Shown: positions 1 through 9,082, numbered from the stretch's first letter. The stretch: 46,987 bases of DNA from an uncultured Bacteroidota bacterium (GCA_903911135.1 CAIWCG010000279.1:1-46987), one strand, 5' to 3'. The notes: a model not told the origin generated them from the sequence alone. A program made the numbers and translations.

Positions 1-199
1 GCAAATCCGCTACAAAGTTTCAACTTCATAACGGATTATGTGCTCATCTGGCAGGATTATTCCTGGTGGGTTGCTCCTCAGCATTGACCAATTCCGCTTC
101 ATCCATGCCAGGCAAAAGTAAACCTATTTTAGGATTAATTAAAATGTGTAAATTAAAGTCAGGATTTTACCTGATAGAGTGTCAACTTATTTTAGGACG
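1..199 (-). mobile_element. possible insertion-sequence end (partial)
   Basis: No complete gene is visible here. Two copies of a motif of the form GT(A/C)AAC(C/T)TATTTTAGGA lie 63 bp apart, at about 118-135 and 180-197, with a small palindrome TCAGG-N6-CCTGA between them at 160-175. Paired subterminal motifs like this are usual for transposase binding at the end of an insertion sequence, and the outer one would mark the element edge near 199. The window starts inside the putative element, so no transposase can be shown. This is inference from layout only. It could equally be an unrelated AT-rich intergenic stretch. Confidence 0.3.
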
Positions 200-213
200 A
201 TACACTCCTTGAA

Positions 214-256
214 AGAGTTATGAGTGATGAATTATTAGTTATGAGTTATGAGTGAG
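214..256. repeat. AT-rich ATGAGTTATGA-type repeat tract
   Basis: This is a run of short direct repeats of the form TTATGAGT/TTATGAATTA. The same motif class occurs at 4768-4792, 21450-21482, 32341-32370, 32866-32930 and 46879-46905, usually at the edge of the ~145-bp dispersed element. Here it lies just 3' of the minus-strand response-regulator gene. Function is unknown. Confidence 0.6.
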
Positions 257-273
257 GGGAGGAGGATGGGGCA

Positions 274-1062
274 TCAATTGCTTCCGTGGGTAATGTTTTC
301 GACCATGTTGATGACGAATTGAGCCTTGCCGTGGAAGTCGCGGATGGCTGATGAGGCGACGCTGCACCAGATGATGGAGCCGTCTTTGCAGGTATATTTT
401 CGGCGCATTCGGTAGTTGTCGCGCTTGGCATAAACGAGTTCGTTGAAGAGTTTTTCGTTGGCTATCTTGTCTTCTTCGATGGAGATGTCGGAGAGGTTTT
501 TTGCGAGCAGTTCTTCTTCTGAATATCCGAGCATTTTGAGTATGGCCGGGTTGGCATTGACAATGTTTCCGCGGATGTCGGCTACACAGATGCCGATGGC
601 GGAGTTGTAGAACACGGCCTGAAACATGGCTTCGGTGTCGGCCAAAACCTGTGATGTCTGCTTTAACTTCACCACGAGCTTGTTTCTTTCGATGGCGTGA
701 ATAAGGGATTTTTCGAGCAGTTCGGCGGTGATGCTTCCCTTTACGATATAATCCTGTGCACCGGTTTCCATCACGTTTTCGGCCAGGTCGTCATCAGGGG
801 TTCCGGTGAAGAGGATGATGGGTATCTTCTGGAAGGAATCGTGTAGCTTGAAGAAGGTTTCGAACCCGAAACTGTCGGGCAAGGAAAGGTCGAGAAGCAC
901 CACATCTATTCCTCCTTTCTTGAGGCGGCTCATGCCTTTGTAGAAGGATGGCGTAACCTCTATCTTGTATTTTTTCTTGGTTTTTGATTCCAGCAGCATT
1001 TCCTTTATCAGCAACACATCGCCAGGATTGTCTTCAATGAGCAAAACGTTTATTATTTCCAT
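274..1062 (-). CDS. response regulator with PAS domain
   Basis: A 262-residue protein. Residues 1-125 form a receiver domain: the acidic pair is E10/D11, the phosphoacceptor is D58 in VVLLDLSLPD, and a conserved T and K follow in ILFTGT and YIVKG. Residues about 140-258 form a PAS domain (ICVADIRGNIVNANPA, then a PAC-like end). There is no kinase, DNA-binding or diguanylate cyclase domain, so phosphorylation probably signals through protein contact or the PAS domain. It starts 3 bp after the stop of the upstream regulator and is the last gene of a kinase-regulator-regulator set. The PAS ligand cannot be read from sequence. Confidence 0.88.
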   Translation of the reverse strand: MEIINVLLIEDNPGDVLLIKEMLLESKTKKKYKIEVTPSFYKGMSRLKKGGIDVVLLDLSLPDSFGFETFFKLHDSFQKIPIILFTGTPDDDLAENVMETGAQDYIVKGSITAELLEKSLIHAIERNKLVVKLKQTSQVLADTEAMFQAVFYNSAIGICVADIRGNIVNANPAILKMLGYSEEELLAKNLSDISIEEDKIANEKLFNELVYAKRDNYRMRRKYTCKDGSIIWCSVASSAIRDFHGKAQFVINMVENITHGSN

Positions 1063-1065
1063 AAT

Positions 1066-1506
1066 TTATTTTGGTAGGGAAGGAGATTTGGCTTTGGTAA
1101 ACCAAAAATCTTCAATAGAATTTATCACTTCAAAGAAACTGTACAGATCGACCGGCTTGATGAAAAAGGCGCTTGCCTTGAGCTCGAAGCATCGATAGAA
1201 ATCCTGTTCGGAATTGGAGGTGGTGAGTATCACCACGGGTATCGTGTTCAGGTTGGGATTGTCCTTAATTTCACTCAAAACTTCGAAGCCATCCTTACGG
1301 GGCATATTGAGATCCAGAAGAATGAGGTCAGGTTTATTGGCGTTGGAATATTTACCTTTTTTATTGAGAAACTGTATCGCTTCTTCGCCATCGCAAACAA
1401 CATCTAAATGATGGCTGATGCGACCATTGGCAAGGGCTTCCCTTGTCAGTTCGGCATCACCGGCACTATCCTCCACCAGCAATATGTTTACAGTTTCGTT
1501 ATCCAT
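1066..1506 (-). CDS. single-domain response regulator (Rcp1-like)
   Basis: A 146-residue stand-alone receiver domain. Visible features are the acidic pocket E12/D13, the phosphoacceptor D65 in LILLDLNMPRKDG, T/S in VILTTSN and K in FFIKPVDL. The N-terminal form ILLVEDSAGDAELTREAL and the long loop before the beta strand carrying D65 match the Rcp1-type regulators that usually pair with PAS- or phytochrome-containing kinases. It lies between the histidine kinase gene upstream and the receiver-PAS gene downstream (3-bp gap), so it is very probably a phosphorelay partner of that kinase. No output domain is present. Confidence 0.9.
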   Translation of the reverse strand: MDNETVNILLVEDSAGDAELTREALANGRISHHLDVVCDGEEAIQFLNKKGKYSNANKPDLILLDLNMPRKDGFEVLSEIKDNPNLNTIPVVILTTSNSEQDFYRCFELKASAFFIKPVDLYSFFEVINSIEDFWFTKAKSPSLPK

Positions 1507-1554
1507 TTTATCTTTTTAACAGGCCTCAAATCTATCCTAATCATCATTAATAAA

Positions 1555-3315
1555 TTATGAAGATGTGTTGTTTATCGGGAATTTATGAATGGTAAAATGG
1601 AAGGTGGTGCCTTTTCCCATTTCCGATTCCAACCATATTTTCCCTTCATGGCGTTCAACGATTTTCCGGCAAATTGAAAGCCCGATGCCTGTTCCGGGAT
1701 ATTCTTCGCGATTGTTCAACCGTTGGAAAATTATGAATATCCTGTCCCAATATTCCTTCTCTATCCCGATGCCGTTATCCCGAATGGTAAACAACCATTT
1801 ATCTTTCAATTCTTCTGATGAAATCCTGATAATGGGTGTTTTTTCTCCCTTGAACTTAATGGCATTGTTGATGATGTTCTGGAACAGCTGAACCATCTGA
1901 ATGCTTTCGGCAATGATGGTCGGAAGATTTCCAATCACTTCAACCGATGCCTTATTTTCTTTGATGGCCATCTTCAAGTTATGGGTAACCTCTTCGATGG
2001 TTTCATTCATATCGGTAGGTTTCATGGATTTTGCTTTCGAATCTACCCTCGAGAAATCGAGCAAGTCATTTATCAAGGCTTTCATTCTGCTTGCACCATC
2101 TACTGCAAACCCTATGTAGGTGTCTGCCTTTTCGTCAAGCTGGCCTTTATATTTCTTTTCTAGCAACTGAACATAGCTGGCCACCATCCTTAATGGTTCT
2201 TGCAAATCATGTGATGCTACATAAGCGAACTGCTGCAATTCTTCGTTGGATCGTTTGAGTTCGGCAGTGCGCAGTTCCACCCTGTTCTCCAATTCTTCAT
2301 TCATTTTCTTGATGCTTTCGGCAGCCATCTTTTGTTCGGTGATGTCTCTTGCGCTTGCATAGCGAACATCATCGATAGGTACTGCTTTCCACGCCAACCA
2401 ACGGAAGGTTCCGTCTTTTCTGATGCATCTGTTTTCTATGGCAAGTTTGGAACCTTCCTTGTTCATGTTACGAACTGCCTCAATCGTTTTTGTCTTATCG
2501 TCTGGATGAAGAAATTCATGATAGGGTCTGGAGAACAATTCTTCTTGCGTATATCCCAAAACATCTTCGAAAGCCGGATTGATCCTTTTGAAATAACCGT
2601 CTGCCCCAACGATACACATCATGTCGAGCGACAAGGTAAAGAAGCGGTTCAATTCCTGTTCCGCTATCTTTCTTTTGATGTTATCCCTATTGATGAAATA
2701 CAAGCCAAGGAAAATTATTATGATGCTGATGCACCCTGTAACAAGCATCACTTCTATGGTTCGCTTAGCACTCACATCCGTTTGGTTGGTATGCAATGTC
2801 AACAGGTGATTCTCATCCTCCTTCATTGTGTTTATAAGTTTCCTGATCATGTCCATGATTCTGTTTTCCTCACGGGTCATGATTTGTTCCGCCATGGCGG
2901 TGTGGCCTTTTTCCTTTTGCAATAAAAGCGTTGCCTCCATCCTGTTATATCGTTCTCCAACCAATGAATCGATGGTAATGATTTGTTGCTGCTGCTTGGG
3001 GTTGTCACCCGTCAACTTCATCAGTTCGGCTATCTCGTTCTTAACATTGTTGTTATCCATCTTATAAGTTTCCATGTAGGCCGAATCATTGGTTATCATA
3101 TACCCCCGTTGTCCCGATTCTGCATCCTTGAGAAATGAAAATACCAATTCCAATTTCGTCAATATCGTATGTGTATGGTTCACCAGTTTGGTGTTATCGA
3201 TGAGCTCATTGGTAGTTCTAAAAGTAAACCATTCTATGCCGGTTAAAATCAATAATAGAAATATAAACCCTGCTAAGGTCTTGTTATCTATCGCGAATTG
3301 TATTTTCTTTGGCAT
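1555..3315 (-). CDS. CHASE3/PAS sensor histidine kinase
   Basis: A 586-residue membrane kinase. A first transmembrane helix lies at about 14-30. An extracytoplasmic CHASE3-like domain at about 35-182 contains the family signature around ESGQRGYMITND. A second transmembrane helix is at about 186-207. A PAS/PAC domain follows at about 222-332, then a coiled segment, and a HisKA domain with the phosphoacceptor H369 in FAYVASHDLQEPLR. The C-terminal HATPase has its N box around FQNIINNAIKF and G boxes DNGIGI and GTGIGLSICRK. It is the first gene of the three-gene signalling set, and the two regulators downstream are its likely partners. The stimulus is unknown. Confidence 0.93.
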   Translation of the reverse strand: MPKKIQFAIDNKTLAGFIFLLLILTGIEWFTFRTTNELIDNTKLVNHTHTILTKLELVFSFLKDAESGQRGYMITNDSAYMETYKMDNNNVKNEIAELMKLTGDNPKQQQQIITIDSLVGERYNRMEATLLLQKEKGHTAMAEQIMTREENRIMDMIRKLINTMKEDENHLLTLHTNQTDVSAKRTIEVMLVTGCISIIIIFLGLYFINRDNIKRKIAEQELNRFFTLSLDMMCIVGADGYFKRINPAFEDVLGYTQEELFSRPYHEFLHPDDKTKTIEAVRNMNKEGSKLAIENRCIRKDGTFRWLAWKAVPIDDVRYASARDITEQKMAAESIKKMNEELENRVELRTAELKRSNEELQQFAYVASHDLQEPLRMVASYVQLLEKKYKGQLDEKADTYIGFAVDGASRMKALINDLLDFSRVDSKAKSMKPTDMNETIEEVTHNLKMAIKENKASVEVIGNLPTIIAESIQMVQLFQNIINNAIKFKGEKTPIIRISSEELKDKWLFTIRDNGIGIEKEYWDRIFIIFQRLNNREEYPGTGIGLSICRKIVERHEGKIWLESEMGKGTTFHFTIHKFPINNTSS

Positions 3316-3351
3316 AACGGTTCTCTTTTTGACGCATTAAAATTACAATTT

Positions 3352-4629
3352 TCATTTGTAATCATGTTCCACTGGCTTCGAATTCTGTTGAGAAATCCAA
3401 CTCTTTCCATAGTCTCCCTTTTCAATTCCATCATGCATATGAACGTAAACCAGGAAACTGATTGTGATGATCATTTGCGCTGATATCAAGGCAAGCAGCA
3501 ACTTCTTGTTTTTGAACAATATCTTTACTATGAATATATACGAGAACGGAAATGCAACAATCAAATAATGCTGAAACGTCATCACCCCGCTGAAATTCAT
3601 GAACACTCCAAGCCCCAACAATATCGAGAGAAGATAAAATTCATTCATGTTCACCTTGGCAATATATCCCTTGATTGATTCCCAAGATTTAAAATTCTTG
3701 CTGTTGTTTTTAACATGAAAATAAATCTTCTTGATGGAGAATAACCCCACTGCCGCAAGGAAAACATGAATCAGTCCAAGCAAATACGTTGGCATTTCAC
3801 CAATGTAGGGCCACTTGATGAACTCCCAGAAAGTCTTCCTGATGGAATACATGATGTTCAATCCCAATCCATCGATAATCCAATAAAAATAAAAACTGAA
3901 TTGCAGCAAATGAGACCAAGCCAACGTGGTCGGATGAGGATGACCCGAAATAAACAAAACCCATGGAATAAGCCCCACTCCACCAATGACGCTCCCGATA
4001 AACCACCAAATCCATTGAGTCCTTTGTTTCGAAGTTAAGTCATGAACCACAGTGAAAACTACCAGCCCCAATGCATAAAAGAACCCCGACATATGGATTT
4101 GTCCTACCATCGCTCCAGCCAATCCCCATACAAATGCGCCCGATCTTTTCGCCCTGTAGGCATTCCCCACTATCGTCAACATCGAGAACAATACGATTAC
4201 ATCCTGCTCCCATATTTTTCTTGAAAACAGCACAGCCAATGGGCTCACCGATGCCAATGCCAAGCCCCAAAGCCAAATCATCCGCTCCTTTTCGCCCACC
4301 TTTTTCATCACGAACAAGACAAATCCCAAAATCGAAATCACATTTATCATCGCCACTCCCCTCGCCATCCCTACCGGAGTCGAACAAACAAAACTCATGG
4401 CCGAAAATATCCAAACACTCAATCCCGGATTCACAATCCCACCCGAACTTTCCATTCCTACCAAAGGAAATTGTCCACCGTGAACCGATTGTTGCGAATG
4501 CTCAAACATCCACTGTTCATCACCTTTCCACTCCATGTCGGGCAGCCAGATCAACCGCAAAACAATCCCCAAAAAAATGAAAACCCAAATTAAGTTATCG
4601 ATCTCCCAAATACTTATTTTATCTTTCAT
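3352..4629 (-). CDS. multi-pass membrane glycosyltransferase (GT39/ArnT-like)
   Basis: About 425 residues from the start chosen at 4629 (MKDKISIWEID). An in-frame ATG at 4692 would add 21 residues, but the shorter form puts the first transmembrane helix right after a charged N-terminus, as usual in the family. After that helix comes a loop with DMEWKGDEQWM, the acidic motif typical of polyprenyl-phosphate-sugar-dependent GT-C enzymes. About ten further hydrophobic helices follow. It probably moves a sugar from a lipid carrier to an acceptor on the outer face of the inner membrane, but donor and acceptor cannot be read. It stands alone, upstream of the signalling genes on the same strand. Confidence 0.72.
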   Translation of the reverse strand: MKDKISIWEIDNLIWVFIFLGIVLRLIWLPDMEWKGDEQWMFEHSQQSVHGGQFPLVGMESSGGIVNPGLSVWIFSAMSFVCSTPVGMARGVAMINVISILGFVLFVMKKVGEKERMIWLWGLALASVSPLAVLFSRKIWEQDVIVLFSMLTIVGNAYRAKRSGAFVWGLAGAMVGQIHMSGFFYALGLVVFTVVHDLTSKQRTQWIWWFIGSVIGGVGLIPWVLFISGHPHPTTLAWSHLLQFSFYFYWIIDGLGLNIMYSIRKTFWEFIKWPYIGEMPTYLLGLIHVFLAAVGLFSIKKIYFHVKNNSKNFKSWESIKGYIAKVNMNEFYLLSILLGLGVFMNFSGVMTFQHYLIVAFPFSYIFIVKILFKNKKLLLALISAQMIITISFLVYVHMHDGIEKGDYGKSWISQQNSKPVEHDYK

Positions 4630-4763
4630 CAGCTTCTTTTTTTCAATGGTGTAAAGAAACAAAAAATGGAAGCAATCTCCTCCACAATTCATCCGTCACA
4701 TCTCCAATTATCCAACTGCCCCACTCTCCTAAACCATCCATCAACCCTACCAAATGCTCCTCT

Positions 4764-4910
4764 AATTCATAACTCATAATTTATATCCCCTAACTCTTAT
4801 AAGGAGCCTATGTTTTCCTCTAATCCAAGCTACGTCTCGCTATCCGCTGTTGCTGTTACATCCCCATTTCCGTTACAAAGCGGAGGGCTGCCGCTACTAT
4901 CGGGGTTATA
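4764..4910 (+). repeat. ~145-bp dispersed element, copy 1 (diverged)
   Basis: This copy carries the landmarks of the family: an ATTCATAACTCATAA-type lead-in, AAGGAGCCTAT at 4801, CGCTATCCGCTGT in the middle, and GGGCTGCCGCTACTATCGGGG near the end. It lacks the terminal GACGGCAG...TTCGAAA part seen in the other copies and runs directly into an orphan T9SS tail. It is the most degraded of five copies in the window. Confidence 0.8.
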
Positions 4911-4913
4911 ATT

Positions 4914-5114
4914 GATGACATTTTTTCCATCGTGTATCCATCGAATGAACCATGCATCATAACGATTCGGGATATGCTGTCAAACGAACTGATTAGCAAA
5001 GAGTTCATCAATTCCACCACGATAAATACAGATAATCTGCCTCGAGGAATTTATCTTTATGAAATAAAAAACAGCAATGGAACCATTAAAAATGGCAAGG
5101 TCCTGAAGATGTAA
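4914..5114 (+). pseudogene. orphan T9SS type A C-terminal tail (gene remnant)
   Basis: The reading frame contains IVYPSNEP, then TIRDMLSNELISKE, NTDNLPRGIYLYEI and a terminal GKVLKM. This is the layout of a Por-secretion-system sorting domain (YPNP..., xDxxG..., LxxGIYxY, GKxxK). Only about 65 residues remain, with no signal peptide or cargo domain, and the 5' side is the degraded dispersed element. A sorting tail alone cannot work, so this is most likely the 3' relic of a larger secreted-protein gene. A GTG at 4932 could be used but has no convincing ribosome binding site. Confidence 0.7.
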
Positions 5115-5274
5115 TGGTGGCTTTTTTATGATTTATTAATCAACGATGCTTAAGATTCAATCTCCAAAACTATCCCAACAATATTTACTCTATCCTGGCT
5201 TCTTACATAAGATTTCAGAACGAATGATTTCCCAAAAATAATTACTGGATTCCCCAAAGCATTTTGCTGCTTTC

Positions 5275-5735
5275 CAATCCAGCAAATCGGTTTTCCAATC
5301 CAGCAAACCCGAAATTCAATCCACCAAAATGGTTTTTCAATCCACCAAAACCGATTTTCAATCCACCGAGCCAAAAAATCCAGCGTTTTCCCGTTCAAAT
5401 CATTCCATCTTTTCAGAAATCCACTCCACCGACCGAGAAATCCTTTCCAGCAAGTGCGAAATCCATTCCAAGAAGTGAGAGATCCACTCCACCGACCGAG
5501 AAATCCATTCCAGCAAGTGAGAAATCCATTCCAACAAGTGCGAAATCCACTCCAAGAAGCGAGAAATCCATTCCACCGACAAAAATACCATTCCAACAAT
5601 CGAGAAATCCACTCCAAAAAGTTCGTTTCGCACTCCACCGACCTGTTGGCGCAATCCACCAAAGTCCTTTTCCAATCCACCAAATCAAAATTACATCTCA
5701 CTCGATTCGTTTTCCAATCCTCTTCCATCCTATGA
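5275..5735. repeat. 21-bp tandem array 1 (about 22 units)
   Basis: Units begin with CAATCCA, CATTCCA or CACTCCA and repeat every 21 bp. The outer units (CAATCCACCAAA type) differ from the inner ones (CATTCCAACAAGTGCGAAAT type). The length of 461 bp fits 22 units minus one base; I locate a single 1-bp deletion at about 5569-5588. The 21-bp period keeps several frames open on both strands, which explains the long but implausible open frames here. The array lies between the divergent genes at 4629 and 5931. Confidence 0.93.
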
Positions 5736-5861
5736 ATTTCGGCCACAATTTCCAAAACCTTATCTATTTGTTTATGCCATCTGCCATCCAATTTATAAGT
5801 ATAACCCACCAAAATCTTGGCACCTGCCATCCGAAAAAAAATGGAACGGGCATAAATTTTA

Positions 5862-5893
5862 TTTGAAATGTTAAATTTTTTTTATTAATTTTA
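5862..5893 (+). promoter_or_regulatory. candidate Bacteroidota promoter for the kelch protein
   Basis: TTTG at 5862-5865 (-33 type) is followed after 20 bp by TAATTTTA at 5886-5893, a one-mismatch form of the TAnnTTTG -7 box. It lies about 38 bp upstream of the ATG at 5931, just past the end of array 1. Confidence 0.35.
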
Positions 5894-5930
5894 CACCGTT
5901 AAATAATTATCAACATTAAAAATTAATCTT

Positions 5931-7682
5931 ATGAAAACTAAAATGTTACTTACGATTCTGTTCTTCGGAGCAGCCGTTATTCTAAGTGCCCAAAACTCTT
6001 GGACTCAAAAGGCAAGCATTCCTGGCTTGGGAAGAAGAGGGCCTGTAGGGTTTGCAATAGGAAATAAGGGATATGTAGGAACCGGATTATATGACCCTAC
6101 AGTAACCTTGCGAAATGATTTTTGGGAATATGACCCTGCCACCAACACTTGGACACAAAAGGCAAATTTCCCTGGAACAGCAAGATTTTGTGCCACCTCT
6201 TTCGTCATAGGTAATTTCGGATACGTAGGTAATGGATGCGATGCTTATCCTGTTTATCATTGGCCTACCGATTTTTGGAAATATGATCCTTCTACCAACA
6301 CCTGGTCTCAGGTTGCGAATTTCATCGCTGCTGGTAGATATAATGCTCCTGCATTTGTAGTTGGAACAAAGGCATATTGTGGAACTGGGTGGAACCAAAC
6401 CCATTATTTTAATGACTTTTATGAATATAATTCCGTGACCGATTCATGGACGGCGTTATCAAATTTCCCAGGTGTAGTAAGAGAATCGAGCTTTGCCTGT
6501 TCTATCGGAAATATCGGTTATTTAGGTGGAGGATATACAGGCGGAATAGTAAATGATTTTTACAAATATGACCCTACTACAGGGGTATGGACACCGTTGG
6601 CCAACTATCCATATAATATGTATAATGGAGCCAGCTTTGTTCTGAATAATATGTTTTATGTAGGGACAGGAGGCACCAGTTTATCGCCTTTCTTATGCAC
6701 CAATCGTTTTTGGGTTTATAACCCTGCCACCAATGTATGGTCTGCAATCCCAAATATGCCTGATACATCAAGATTAAACGACGTTGGCTTTGCAATTGGA
6801 GGTGTAGGATATTGTGGTTCAGGCGAGGATAGTACCATCGTAAATAATCTTTCATCATTTTGGGCTTATACTCCAGGACCAAGTTGCAATAATTTGGCAA
6901 CCACCACTCAAGCCACCAATGCCATGTGCAGTACCTGTGCCAATGGTTGGGCTGTTGCAATTCCTTCTGGGGGAACAGCTCCTTTTACATATGTTTGGAC
7001 TACTACTCCGGTTCAAACTACTCAATCTGCCAATGGCCTGCTTCCAGGTAACTATACTGTCAATGTTACCGATTCCAACAACTGTTCCGCCTCATCAATT
7101 GTTACCATTGGCAATGCTAATGTTTGCGGTGCCAATTATTTGCTCTATCCCGATACCAATATTGCCCATACCTATTATATCGTCAATCAATCCTGGGGTA
7201 CCAATCCTATTCATTACGATTGGAATTGGGGAGACAACACCACGCATGATACCACTTTGTATCCCAGCCACACCTATGCTACTGCAGGATATTACAACAT
7301 CTGTCTTACCGTTACCGATGCAGTAGGATGTTCGAGCACTTATTGCTATAATTATTATTTGATGAGAGGCCAGAATTCGATGATCAACGTGATTGTCATG
7401 TCGCCTACCACCGGAACAAATCAAATTAAGAAAAACGATTATTGTGCCTTGTTTCCAAATCCAAACAATGGCAATTTTACATTTAACTATCATCAGTCAA
7501 TGAGCAATTGCGAATTGCAACTGATAGACCTTTCAGGCAGGGTGGTTTACAAACAAACCTTTATCGAACTTGAAGGCAGCCAAACAATCAATGTTTCAAA
7601 TCTAGATAATGGCATTTATTATTGGAAAATGGTTTCTGACAATGTTATCCTCTCGAAAGGAAAAATGACCATCGTGAAATAA
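5931..7682 (+). CDS. kelch-repeat T9SS-secreted protein with SprB and PKD domains
   Basis: 583 residues. The signal peptide is at 1-20 (MKTKMLLTILFFGAAVILSA). Residues about 22-320 hold six or seven kelch-like blades, each with a YDPATNTWTQ-type strand and a GYVGTG-type turn, which should form a beta-propeller. Next is an SprB-type repeat (about 325-395, APFTYVWTT...GNYTVNVTD), then a PKD domain (about 400-475, WNWGDNTTHDTTLYPSHTY). The type A sorting tail starts at LFPNPNNG and ends in GKMTIVK. The tail predicts export across the outer membrane by T9SS and surface attachment or release. It is monocistronic, with a candidate promoter upstream and a strong terminator downstream. The ligand is unknown; propeller plus PKD suggests binding or adhesion. 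Confidence 0.9.
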   Translation: MKTKMLLTILFFGAAVILSAQNSWTQKASIPGLGRRGPVGFAIGNKGYVGTGLYDPTVTLRNDFWEYDPATNTWTQKANFPGTARFCATSFVIGNFGYVGNGCDAYPVYHWPTDFWKYDPSTNTWSQVANFIAAGRYNAPAFVVGTKAYCGTGWNQTHYFNDFYEYNSVTDSWTALSNFPGVVRESSFACSIGNIGYLGGGYTGGIVNDFYKYDPTTGVWTPLANYPYNMYNGASFVLNNMFYVGTGGTSLSPFLCTNRFWVYNPATNVWSAIPNMPDTSRLNDVGFAIGGVGYCGSGEDSTIVNNLSSFWAYTPGPSCNNLATTTQATNAMCSTCANGWAVAIPSGGTAPFTYVWTTTPVQTTQSANGLLPGNYTVNVTDSNNCSASSIVTIGNANVCGANYLLYPDTNIAHTYYIVNQSWGTNPIHYDWNWGDNTTHDTTLYPSHTYATAGYYNICLTVTDAVGCSSTYCYNYYLMRGQNSMINVIVMSPTTGTNQIKKNDYCALFPNPNNGNFTFNYHQSMSNCELQLIDLSGRVVYKQTFIELEGSQTINVSNLDNGIYYWKMVSDNVILSKGKMTIVK

Positions 7683-7700
7683 GTGATCTTTTAAAAAATA

Positions 7701-7739
7701 AAAAATCCGCCCTGATTAAATATTAGGGCGGATTTTTTA
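7701..7739 (+). terminator. rho-independent terminator
   Basis: A 14-bp stem, AAAAAATCCGCCCT pairing with AGGGCGGATTTTTT, with an 11-nt loop and a T-run inside the 3' arm. It lies 19 bp after the stop of the kelch protein. Confidence 0.9.
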
Positions 7740-7840
7740 TTAAATGCTTAATGTCATGCATCAATCAATTTTTCTGCCGAGGTAATGAATCATAATTCTT
7801 TAGGAAATGAGATGTACATTGCGTGCCAAATAGTTAATGA

Positions 7841-8041
7841 AATAATTTCCACATGCTGGTGTTTGATCGCTGGGGAGAACAGATTTTTGTATCCATTGAT
7901 ATCGCAACAGGATGGGATGGCAAATATATGGGAAGCGATGTTCCAGAAGGAATTTATGTTTACATGATTACCTATGCCACCTTTGATTATTTTGAATTGC
8001 AGAAGCATTCCAAAATAGGAAGGGTTTCGTTAATAAGATAG
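7841..8041 (+). pseudogene. orphan T9SS type B (CHU_C-like) tail remnant
   Basis: The frame reads NNFHMLVFDRWGEQIF, then GWDGKYMGSDVPEGIYVY and ends near GRVSLIR. This matches the gliding-motility-associated C-terminal domain (xVFDRWGxxIFxS..GWDGxYxGxxVPxGVYVY). An in-frame stop lies directly upstream at 7838-7840 and nothing resembling the rest of a secreted protein precedes it. Only the last ~65 residues of an ancestral gene remain. The region 7740-7840 shows no other feature. Confidence 0.75.
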
Positions 8042-8056
8042 CAGTTTTAAGTTCTT

Positions 8057-9082
8057 CTATTTCTGATAAATCGCTTTCATTATTTCATCCGATACCTGCG
8101 GACGATAATGCGACTCTTCATAATAGTTATGGTAATCGTTTGTAATGGCATTGATGCCCGAGAAATCGAATACGTTTTCAGCCCCATAAATATTTTTCAA
8201 TGTCTCCAAATCCATTGAATTAATCTTTAATTGATCATACAATGGATTGATAACTACCTTGACATTTGTGTGATGTTTTTTCAAGATAACATTGATCTCC
8301 TCAAGCATTCTTAATTGTTCCTTTTTGATAACCATAGGTGAATATTTTTGTATGCTGTCACGATGAAAGAAGAGTTTCATTTTCTTGTCGTTGTAGAAAT
8401 TTACAGGGTTTGCCTTGATGCTGTCCTCAAAGGTTTTCAAACGCATTTCATTATATTTCAAATCATATTCCAAAGGCGTGTCATCAAGTAAATGTCCCGT
8501 AATCATATAGTCCTTTATCTTCCCTGAAATCTTATAGTCCAAATAAGCAGGAAAGAAACTGAAAGAACAAAAAGTCTTGAAATATTCCAATTGAAAATCT
8601 ATCTTGCCTTGCCCAGAAAGCAAAGGATGCTTGATGAACAGGTGTCCTTTCGAATTATTCGTTTCTCTCAATGTTCCATAATCCAAAATCATCAAAATAT
8701 TCTTGATGTCATAATGGTTTTCATCAAGGAAAATTATCTTTTTATAAATGCCATATAACGATTCAGCCGAGGCATCGAAATGAAAACATTTATCTGAATT
8801 GATATAATCAGCCCATGTTTTAAGTTCATAAAATCGTGTTCTAGAATTGCCCATAATGTAGGAGTCATAATGATAAGTTGGTTCATTATTTATAAGTGTT
8901 TCCGTCGAAACATAGTCCCGGTTCAGTGTGATATAACTCGGTTTGCCTGAAATGTAATACGAGTAGTATTTATTCACCACCTCGAAAGGATCATAATGTA
9001 TGTAGGCGATCAACAGCGCCACGAATGGAACTATCAGCACCGATACGAACATTAAGAACCTTTTTAAAAATGCTTTCATCAT
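8057..9082 (-). CDS. SGNH-like membrane-anchored partner of the MBOAT acyltransferase
   Basis: 341 residues. An N-terminal helix (about 9-28) anchors the protein, and the rest should be outside the inner membrane. The segment YIMGNSRTRF with S80 resembles block I of SGNH/AlgJ/DltD-type proteins, and DYHNYYEESHYRP near the C-terminus supplies a D-x-x-H-like catalytic pair. The gene starts on the base after the MBOAT stop, so the two are translationally coupled. Known MBOAT systems (AlgI with AlgJ/AlgX, DltB with DltD) use such a partner to finish acyl transfer to a polysaccharide, and I infer the same role here. The family match is weak and rests on motif plus context. Confidence 0.6.
   Translation of the reverse strand: MMKAFLKRFLMFVSVLIVPFVALLIAYIHYDPFEVVNKYYSYYISGKPSYITLNRDYVSTETLINNEPTYHYDSYIMGNSRTRFYELKTWADYINSDKCFHFDASAESLYGIYKKIIFLDENHYDIKNILMILDYGTLRETNNSKGHLFIKHPLLSGQGKIDFQLEYFKTFCSFSFFPAYLDYKISGKIKDYMITGHLLDDTPLEYDLKYNEMRLKTFEDSIKANPVNFYNDKKMKLFFHRDSIQKYSPMVIKKEQLRMLEEINVILKKHHTNVKVVINPLYDQLKINSMDLETLKNIYGAENVFDFSGINAITNDYHNYYEESHYRPQVSDEIMKAIYQK

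Noticed and set aside
2332-2925. Plus-strand frame of 197 codons opposite the histidine kinase
   Set aside because: Shadow of a clearly coding minus-strand gene.
5150-5830. Long minus-strand reading frame (about 226 codons) rich in Trp and Phe, plus overlapping frames on both strands
   Set aside because: Produced by the 21-bp array, which keeps frames open because its period is a multiple of three. No ribosome binding site, a 1-bp indel in the array, and biased composition.
7785-7967. Plus-strand frame of 60 codons overlapping the type B tail
   Set aside because: Different frame from the recognisable tail and without any family features.
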